Source: Paracoccaceae bacterium
GTDB taxonomy: Bacteria; Pseudomonadota; Alphaproteobacteria; Rhodobacterales; Rhodobacteraceae
DNA: 6,266 nucleotides
Reading direction: 5' to 3'
Assembly: GCA_026709725.1 (NCBI GenBank)
Contig: JAPOSK010000306.1
Coordinates: 1 to 6,266 of the forward strand
Below, piece by piece: positions 1-3,453 of the stretch; positions within the stretch are counted from its first letter, which is position 1; every line of letters starts with the position of its first letter. The translations under genes were made by a program, and so were the position numbers. The notes beneath the pieces were generated by a model. That model did no database searches. It saw only the letters and a list, made by a program, of their open reading frames with translations, and was not told the origin of the DNA.

Positions 1-70
1 GTGAGCAAACTTCCAAAAGGGCGGATTGACATGAAGCTGGATGCTTCTACGCATACCATGGGGATACGCT
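1..70 (+). pseudogene. Left piece of a broken dnaN copy
   Basis: These 70 bases match 1200-1269 of the intact dnaN in this window with a single mismatch (position 56, C against T, Thr for Ile). They encode the part of clamp domain I beginning VSKLPKGRID. The match stops abruptly at 70, and the reading frame runs on into foreign sequence to a TAG at 126-128. The piece probably extends upstream beyond the window edge, so the 5' end of the relic cannot be judged here. The leading GTG is an internal Val codon, not a start. Identity and colinearity are seen directly; calling it a relic is inference. Confidence 0.9.
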
Positions 71-88
71 CTCGCCACCACCCCAGAA

Positions 89-119
89 ACACAAGCCCCG
101 CCATCGGCGGGGCTTGTGT
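89..119 (-). terminator. Hairpin terminator after the coiled-coil gene (probably bidirectional)
   Basis: A perfect 14-bp stem (89-102 with 106-119) closes on a 3-base loop, with the core AAGCCCCGCC / GGCGGGGCTT. On the minus strand it lies 21 bases past the stop codon of the coiled-coil gene and ends in a short T-rich stretch (GTGTTTCT), as an intrinsic terminator would. The T-run is modest. The stem sequence is nearly the same as that of the hairpin at 632-667. Confidence 0.75.
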
Positions 120-140
120 CTTGCGATAGGGCGACTACCC

Positions 141-485
141 CTAGCAGCGGGGCTGTTTGCTGATGTGTTGTTTGCTTTTCAAACGCGGCAGCATGCCACG
201 CAGCGCATCTTCTGCTTCGGTAGCGGCTGCGATAGCGGCTTTATGCGCCTCGTCAGCTGCGATAGCGGCGGCATACGCCTCGTCGGTTTTCTCCTCAGCT
301 TCGCTAGCGGCGGCACGCGCCCCATTGGCTGCCTCCTTGGCTTCGATAGCGGCTTCCCGCATATCCAAGATTGCATCCATTGTTGCGAAAACAGCACCCC
401 GCATCTTCGCAATTGAACCGTCGGCTTCGCTAGCGGCGGCACGCGCCTTATCGATTGCCCCGTGCAAATTGCTTTTGCCGTTCAT
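141..485 (-). CDS. Ala-rich coiled-coil protein, unknown function (114 aa)
   Basis: I do not recognise this protein. The predicted 114-aa product is very rich in Ala, Glu and Asp between residues 10 and 96, in AAxEA-type patterns typical of a long amphipathic helix or coiled coil. It ends in a basic tail (LPRLKSKQH region) with a single Cys as the last residue. No signal peptide or membrane segment is seen. The peptide ARAAASEA occurs twice, 42 residues (six heptads) apart. The ATG at 483-485 was chosen because AAGGGGAG lies about 5-7 bases before it and a good promoter ends at 518. The longer reading from 533 would start inside that promoter. It is the only minus-strand gene in the window and sits alone between two terminators, so it is expressed independently of the phage genes around it. 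A structural, partner-binding or superinfection-type role is possible, but nothing in the sequence decides it. Confidence 0.75.
   Translation of the reverse strand: MNGKSNLHGAIDKARAAASEADGSIAKMRGAVFATMDAILDMREAAIEAKEAANGARAAASEAEEKTDEAYAAAIAADEAHKAAIAAATEAEDALRGMLPRLKSKQHISKQPRC
298..447. repeat. Pair of identical 24-bp direct repeats inside the coiled-coil gene
   Basis: Positions 298-321 and 424-447 are identical over 24 bases and are 126 bp apart, which equals 42 codons or six heptads. Looser copies of a GCGATAGCGGC-type motif occur at about 229-240, 259-270 and 342-353. The pattern suggests the gene grew by in-frame duplication of a helical unit. Confidence 0.8.
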
Positions 486-517
486 GATACTCCCCTTGCT
501 TATTTGACTATACCTAA

Positions 518-546
518 ATTGTACCCTATGCAATGCCTATTGTCCA
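518..546 (-). promoter_or_regulatory. Sigma70-type promoter of the coiled-coil gene
   Basis: Read on the minus strand, a -35 box TGGACA (546-541) and a -10 box TACAAT (523-518) are separated by exactly 17 bases; each matches consensus at 5 of 6 positions. An A/T-rich stretch just upstream (about 551-573, AAAAAATTATTGG on the minus strand) could act as an UP element. Transcription would start near 511, giving a leader of about 25 bases before the ATG at 485. Confidence 0.7.
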
Positions 547-590
547 GAGTCAATTTTGCCAATAATTTTTTCCCAACCCCACCGCACCCG

Positions 591-611
591 CGAGTCGATC
601 GGATCGACTCG
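591..611. repeat. Perfect 21-bp palindrome (10-bp arms, 1-base centre)
   Basis: The arms CGAGTCGATC (591-600) and GATCGACTCG (602-611) are exact reverse complements around a single G. It lies about 45 bp upstream of the -35 box of the coiled-coil gene and 20 bp from the right-hand hairpin. No T-run follows on either strand, so it is unlikely to be a terminator. It could be an operator for a dimeric regulator or a recombinase site; the sequence does not say which. Confidence 0.7.
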
Positions 612-631
612 TCTGCGCAGATACCCACCAG

Positions 632-667
632 AAACAAAAGCCCCGCCGATAGGCGGGGCTTTTGTTT
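632..667 (+). terminator. Strong hairpin terminator at the right end of the cassette
   Basis: A perfect 16-bp stem (632-647 with 652-667) closes on the loop GATA, with a TTTTGTTTATTTG tail on the plus strand and an A-rich 5' flank. It is a textbook intrinsic terminator for plus-strand transcription and may work on both strands. No plus-strand gene ends just before it in this window, so it may insulate the cassette from, or stop, transcripts reading in through the dnaN relic. Confidence 0.8.
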
Positions 668-692
668 ATTTGTCTTGCCGAGACAACTCCCA

Positions 693-886
693 GTGGCATT
701 CAGAACGCCAACATACGCGGCACCGATGCTGACGATTTTCCACCTATCCAACATGGCGACGTGGATTTTTACATTCGTGCGGAAAAGCTAGGCGGAATGA
801 TTGACGAGACAACCTTTGCCTCTGCCACTGATGATTTGCGCCCTGTTTTGGGATGCGTTGATGTCAAGATAAGTGGTTCGACTTAG
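693..886 (+). pseudogene. Right piece of the broken dnaN copy
   Basis: Positions 693-880 align without gaps to 1270-1457 of the intact dnaN, with 10 mismatches in 188 bases. The encoded part (GIQNANIRGTDADDFPP to DVKISGS) covers the end of clamp domain I and the start of domain II. Similarity ends at 880 and a TAG stops the frame at 884-886, so the rest of domain II and all of domain III are missing. Across both pieces, seven codons differ in amino acid (for example Arg/His, Lys/Thr, Leu/Tyr, Gly/Glu, Asp/Tyr) and only three differ silently. This is what relaxed selection would give. A reading from TTG at 662 gives 74 aa, but it has no ribosome site and begins inside a terminator, so it is not called as a gene. 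Confidence 0.88.
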
Positions 887-906
887 AACCAGTTGTCACC
901 TGTCGC

Positions 907-934
907 TTGACGCATTTCGGAAGTGTGATATAGT
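907..934 (+). promoter_or_regulatory. Promoter of dnaN
   Basis: TTGACG (907-912, 5 of 6 consensus) and TATAGT (929-934) are spaced by 16 bases. The start of transcription would be near 941, giving a leader of about 28 bases before the dnaN ATG. The promoter lies only 21 bases after the relic's stop codon, in the short stretch with no match to the intact gene. Confidence 0.6.
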
Positions 935-968
935 GTGCAAGCAGCCCAATAAAATATCGGAGCACATC

Positions 969-2087
969 ATGATTGTAAGTGTCCAGCAAGAGAAACTGAT
1001 GAATGGATTGAATGTCGCAACTCGCGCCATATATGGCAGGCCGCATTTGCCTATTCTGGAAAATGTGCTGTTGGAAGCAGATAATTCGCGGTTGAAACTT
1101 ACGGCGACCAATCTTGATATGCGCATAACGGCCTGGATCCCCGCGGAGGTTTTGGAAGCTGGCAGTATCACCTTGCCCGGGAGAACATTCAGCGAATTGG
1201 TGAGCAAACTTCCAAAAGGGCGGATTGACATGAAGCTGGATGCTTCTACGCATATCATGGGGATACGCTGTGGCATTCAGAACGCCAACATACACGGCAT
1301 CGATGCTGACGATTTTCCACCTATTCAACATGGCGACGTGGATTTTTACATTCGCGCGGAAACGCTAGGCGGAATGATCGACGAGACAACCTTTGCCTCT
1401 GCCACTGATGATTACCGCCCTGTTTTGGAATGCGTTTATGTCAAGATAAGTGGTTCGGCACTGACCATGGTCGCATCAGATGGTCGCCAATTGGCTAAGC
1501 GTACAGGCGATATGGCAAGAGATTTTGACGGAGAAAAAGTCATACTCGTTCCTGCCAAGGCTATGGATGTGGTTGCGCGTGTTTGTGGGGACGATGAAGT
1601 TGGCGTTGGTTTTCTCGATGATGGGCGTTTTGTAACTTTCACCGCGCCCAATGTGATGATTACTGTGTCATTGTTCGATGGCAAGTATCCCGATTTCTCC
1701 GCTATCATTCCGTCTTCGTTTCTTACGAAGTACACGGTTTACAAAGACGATCTGCTGGCAGTCTGCCGGCGCGCTGAAATCTTTGCTCGCGACAATGCCA
1801 ATAGTTGCACAATGGTTGTGCAGCCGCCAGGAAAATTTGGCGGTCCAGCCGAAGTCGTGATTGTCGGCAAGAGCGCCGAGCGGGGGGATACTGAAGGTGT
1901 TGTCGCTGTTGATTTCGAAGACGAACCGATGGAAATCACTTTCAATATCAAATATCTGATTGGCGCTCTCAATGTCATCAAAGAAGAACGTGTGATATTC
2001 CAGGGCAATGGTCCAGATAATGCTGCCGTGATTAAGCCCGAAGGTCGTGAGAATTTCGTGTATGTGTTTATGCCAATGTCGCTATAA
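969..2087 (+). CDS. dnaN: DNA polymerase III beta subunit (sliding clamp)
   Basis: The 372-aa product has the normal length of bacterial beta clamps (E. coli 366 aa). These form a ring dimer that holds the replicative polymerase and other enzymes on DNA. Recognisable segments are ATNLDMRITAW and IHGIDADDFPPI in domain I, SDGRQLAKR (residues 170-178) in the position of the E. coli TDGHRL pocket segment, KYPDF (239-243) at the domain II/III junction, and the C-terminal MPMSL (368-372), where E. coli ends MPMRL. All three domains appear complete. The ATG at 969 follows GGAG (959-962) by six bases. An in-frame GTG at 873 would place the promoter inside the gene and add an unrelated N-terminus, so it is rejected. 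A small membrane-protein gene follows 32 bases later, probably in the same transcript. The Arg-to-Ser change in the last residues and Arg-Gln in place of His-Arg in the pocket suggest adjusted partner binding; this is inference. Confidence 0.95.
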   Translation: MIVSVQQEKLMNGLNVATRAIYGRPHLPILENVLLEADNSRLKLTATNLDMRITAWIPAEVLEAGSITLPGRTFSELVSKLPKGRIDMKLDASTHIMGIRCGIQNANIHGIDADDFPPIQHGDVDFYIRAETLGGMIDETTFASATDDYRPVLECVYVKISGSALTMVASDGRQLAKRTGDMARDFDGEKVILVPAKAMDVVARVCGDDEVGVGFLDDGRFVTFTAPNVMITVSLFDGKYPDFSAIIPSSFLTKYTVYKDDLLAVCRRAEIFARDNANSCTMVVQPPGKFGGPAEVVIVGKSAERGDTEGVVAVDFEDEPMEITFNIKYLIGALNVIKEERVIFQGNGPDNAAVIKPEGRENFVYVFMPMSL

Positions 2088-2119
2088 TTCACGTGTCAAA
2101 AAACAACGGAGGTAACATC

Positions 2120-2311
2120 ATGAAGTTTCTACTGATAGCAATAGCACTGGCTTCGGCTACAGTTGCCGTGGCGCACGACACTGGCGAGGTTCATAGCCAC
2201 CCGGAGCAATCATTCCCATTTCTAGTGATAGCCGTTGTTCTGCTTACCTTCGGCGTGCCGCTTTTGCTTGGCTTGAAGAGCCGCGGGTCGGATGATGAGC
2301 GGCGCTCTTGA
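2120..2311 (+). CDS. Small exported membrane protein (63 aa), unknown function
   Basis: I do not recognise a family. The product starts with a signal-peptide-like segment (residues 1-18, MKFLL...TVAVA, possible cleavage after Ala18). A short His-rich stretch follows (HDTGEVHSHPEQ, 19-30), then one hydrophobic span (about 33-52, FPFLVIAVVLLTFGVPLLLG), then a charged tail KSRGSDDERRS. If the signal is cleaved, the His-rich part would lie outside the membrane and the tail in the cytoplasm; if not, it is a two-span hairpin. The ATG at 2120 has a strong GGAGG (2108-2112) seven bases upstream, which beats the GTG at 2093. It lies 32 bases after dnaN with no terminator between. Size and topology would suit a phage holin or another envelope protein, but homology is not evident. 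Confidence 0.75.
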   Translation: MKFLLIAIALASATVAVAHDTGEVHSHPEQSFPFLVIAVVLLTFGVPLLLGLKSRGSDDERRS

Positions 2312-2355
2312 CCTAGATGGGGGCGGTCCGTGCGCACGTGCGCGCCTGGTGCCGG

Positions 2356-2384
2356 CTGACGCGCCATTGTTTTGATGGTATGAT
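2356..2384 (+). promoter_or_regulatory. Likely promoter for the small membrane and coiled-coil genes
   Basis: CTGACG (2356-2361, 4 of 6) and TATGAT (2379-2384, 5 of 6) are spaced by 17 bases, in the only intergenic gap above 100 bp in this part of the window. A start near 2391 would give a short leader ending at the ATG at 2417. The 12-bp palindrome GCGCACGTGCGC at 2332-2343, just upstream of the -35 box, could be an operator, but it could equally be chance in GC-rich DNA. Confidence 0.45.
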
Positions 2385-2416
2385 ATTGCTTCTGCTGATA
2401 AGGGGGCAACGAACCA

Positions 2417-2584
2417 ATGGATGGTGACGGGCAGGTGCAAAACGTAGTTAGTTGGTTGCAAGCGCACGGGCATAAAGCAATTGTTTGGCTGATATTCATT
2501 GCCACGTTGATTGAGTGGATCAACAGTGGCGGCGATATCTCCAAGCTAACGCAGGCGCTTGCGCTTGGTCAAATCGGAGGATGA
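2417..2584 (+). CDS. Single-span small membrane protein (55 aa), holin candidate
   Basis: This small open frame encodes a soluble N-terminus (MDGDGQVQNVVSWLQAHGHK), a hydrophobic span (about residues 21-35, AIVWLIFIATLIEWI) and an amphipathic C-terminal part (SGGDISKLTQALALGQIGG). There is no signal peptide. GGGGG (2402-2406) lies 10 bases before the ATG, a usable though rather distant ribosome site. Its end carries the GGAGG ribosome site of the next gene, and its stop TGA (2582-2584) falls two bases before the next start, so translation of the two is likely coupled. Tiny one-span proteins beside exported proteins in phages are often holins or lysis helpers, but no family is recognised and no endolysin is present in the window. 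Confidence 0.65.
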   Translation: MDGDGQVQNVVSWLQAHGHKAIVWLIFIATLIEWINSGGDISKLTQALALGQIGG

Positions 2585-2586
2585 TG

Positions 2587-2976
2587 ATGAAGGCAATTGC
2601 AATTACGGCAGTTGGGCTTGCGCTAGTAGCCGGTGTGGTATTTGCGCAAAATTCAGATCGCTACATTGGCGCGATTGCTAGCATTGACAATGTGGTGGAC
2701 GGGTACAGAACGCGCGAGGCGCAATTGCAAAGCGAGATCAATGATGCGGAAGGCGAGCGCGATGCGGCGCAATCTAACTTGGATGCGGCGCAAGCGGCGC
2801 TTGAGACTGCGCAAGGCGACTTTGATGATGCTGTGGCGGCAGTAGATGCGGCGCAAGCGGCATTGGATTTGCATCAGAGTACGGAGGGGCAGGCGACGAT
2901 TGAGCGCGCTTTGGCGATTGCGCGCGAGGCATTGATGCCACCTGCCGAGGAAATGACGCCAACGCCAACTAGCTAG
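2587..2976 (+). CDS. Exported heptad coiled-coil protein (129 aa)
   Basis: Residues 1-20 (MKAIAI...AGVVFA) form a signal peptide with likely cleavage after VFA, or an uncleaved membrane anchor. Residues 40-98 are a coiled coil. Five uninterrupted heptads run from Asp59 to Leu93 (DAAQSNL, DAAQAAL, ETAQGDF, DDAVAAV, DAAQAAL) with hydrophobic residues at the seventh position. The C-terminus is PPAEEMTPTPTS, a low-complexity Pro/Thr tail. Three ATGs stand in a row at 2581, 2584 and 2587. The last is preferred because GGAGG (2576-2580) is then six bases away; the others are too close. The repeated GATGCGGCGCAA at about 2761, 2783 and 2846 underlies the heptads. An anchor followed by a periplasmic coiled coil resembles an inner-membrane spanin (Rz-type), but length and topology are the only support. 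A phage or envelope structural protein is equally possible. Confidence 0.8.
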   Translation: MKAIAITAVGLALVAGVVFAQNSDRYIGAIASIDNVVDGYRTREAQLQSEINDAEGERDAAQSNLDAAQAALETAQGDFDDAVAAVDAAQAALDLHQSTEGQATIERALAIAREALMPPAEEMTPTPTS

Positions 2977-2983
2977 AAATGGT

Positions 2984-3015
2984 GCTGCGCGGGTTTGGTC
3001 TCGCGCAGCGTTTTT
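2984..3015 (+). terminator. Intrinsic terminator directly before the zinc-knuckle gene
   Basis: An 8-bp GC stem (GCTGCGCG 2984-2991 with CGCGCAGC 3002-3009) has a 10-base loop and is followed by GTTTTT. It ends the transcript of the exported coiled-coil gene. It is unusual in lying only nine bases before the ATG at 3019, where the next gene's ribosome site would be expected. Confidence 0.75.
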
Positions 3016-3018
3016 ATC

Positions 3019-3453
3019 ATGCCAAACATTTGTCGAGTTGCGGGCTGCGGTCGGCCAATTAAAAACAAAACACACAAACTTTGCCGAACGCATAATGATT
3101 ATCGGTTGGCAGGCAAGCCAGTAGATGTTCAAATAGGATTAAGAAATAGCCATCATGGGGCAACTTGCACCGAGCTTGGCTGTGCGCGGCCTTACTTTTC
3201 CAAAGGGTTATGTAAAAAATGTTATAATAAATTGGTCTCTGGTCCGCGTAGAGTACGGAGGTTCAAGAATGACCCGTCTGTTTATTCCGAATACAAGGCG
3301 CGGCGTCTGGCGCGGCACAAAGAGCGTATGCTGACTGATGTTGAGTATGCCGAGCGACGCCGCGCGACAGATCGTAGGTACAAGCGACGGGTAGCTGCTA
3401 AGAAGGAAGAGGAATTGCTTAGTATATTGGCGGAGATTAAGTCGCGCAAATGA
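3019..3453 (+). CDS. Double zinc-knuckle protein with basic tail (144 aa)
   Basis: Two Cys/His modules are visible: Cys5-x4-Cys10-x11-Cys22-x2-His25 (CRVAGCGRP...LCRTH) and Cys50-x4-Cys55-x9-Cys65-x2-Cys68 (CTELGCARP...GLCKKC). The pattern C-x4-C-x(n)-GLC-x2-H/C-Y is common in small phage zinc proteins and at the ends of some HNH endonucleases. No HNH catalytic motif is seen here. Residues 75-144 are strongly basic and helical (RRVRRF, KARRLARHKERM, RRYKRRVAAKKEE), which suggests nucleic-acid binding. No Shine-Dalgarno sequence precedes the ATG; a terminator hairpin occupies that place. A TTG at 2995 would start within the hairpin loop and looks worse. The stop overlaps the tail gene's start as ATGA, so the two are coupled. 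The first third is more A/T-rich than its neighbours, hinting at separate origin. Function is unknown. Confidence 0.8.
   Translation: MPNICRVAGCGRPIKNKTHKLCRTHNDYRLAGKPVDVQIGLRNSHHGATCTELGCARPYFSKGLCKKCYNKLVSGPRRVRRFKNDPSVYSEYKARRLARHKERMLTDVEYAERRRATDRRYKRRVAAKKEEELLSILAEIKSRK

Larger units (their letters stand above)
71..692. mobile_element. 622-bp cassette inserted in the dnaN relic (moron-like, no transposase)
   Basis: The two dnaN pieces abut exactly in alignment: base 70 corresponds to 1269 and base 693 to 1270. Positions 71-692 are therefore a clean insertion with no target duplication and no deletion, placed inside what would be Cys codon 101. The cassette holds one minus-strand gene with its own promoter and is bracketed by two near-identical hairpins (89-119 and 632-667), 18 and 25 bases from its ends. 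Self-contained promoter-gene-terminator units in phage genomes are known as morons, and this fits that description. Seamless insertion with subterminal hairpins also recalls IS200/IS605-type elements, but there is no transposase and I see no diagnostic target tetranucleotide. The boundaries are seen in the sequence; the mobility is inferred. Confidence 0.6.

Noticed and set aside
157..507. 116-aa plus-strand open frame opposite the coiled-coil gene
   Set aside because: It has no ribosome site or promoter and yields a Ser/Ala-rich product, while the minus strand has promoter, Shine-Dalgarno, a sensible amphipathic protein and a terminator.
662..886. 74-aa frame containing the right clamp piece as a possible mini-clamp gene
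   Set aside because: The start would lie in the terminator's T-run without a ribosome site, and the product lacks the start of domain I and nearly all of domains II and III.
873..968. Longer dnaN start at GTG 873
   Set aside because: The extra 32 residues overlap the relic's end and the -35/-10 boxes and resemble no clamp N-terminus; the ATG at 969 has a good ribosome site.
864..1331. 155-aa minus-strand frame across the dnaN start
   Set aside because: It is a shadow of dnaN and its promoter region, with no ribosome site and no recognisable product.
2332..2343. 12-bp palindrome as a terminator of the 63-aa gene
   Set aside because: It can form only a 4-bp stem with a usable loop and has no T-run after it; it is kept only as a possible operator in the promoter entry.
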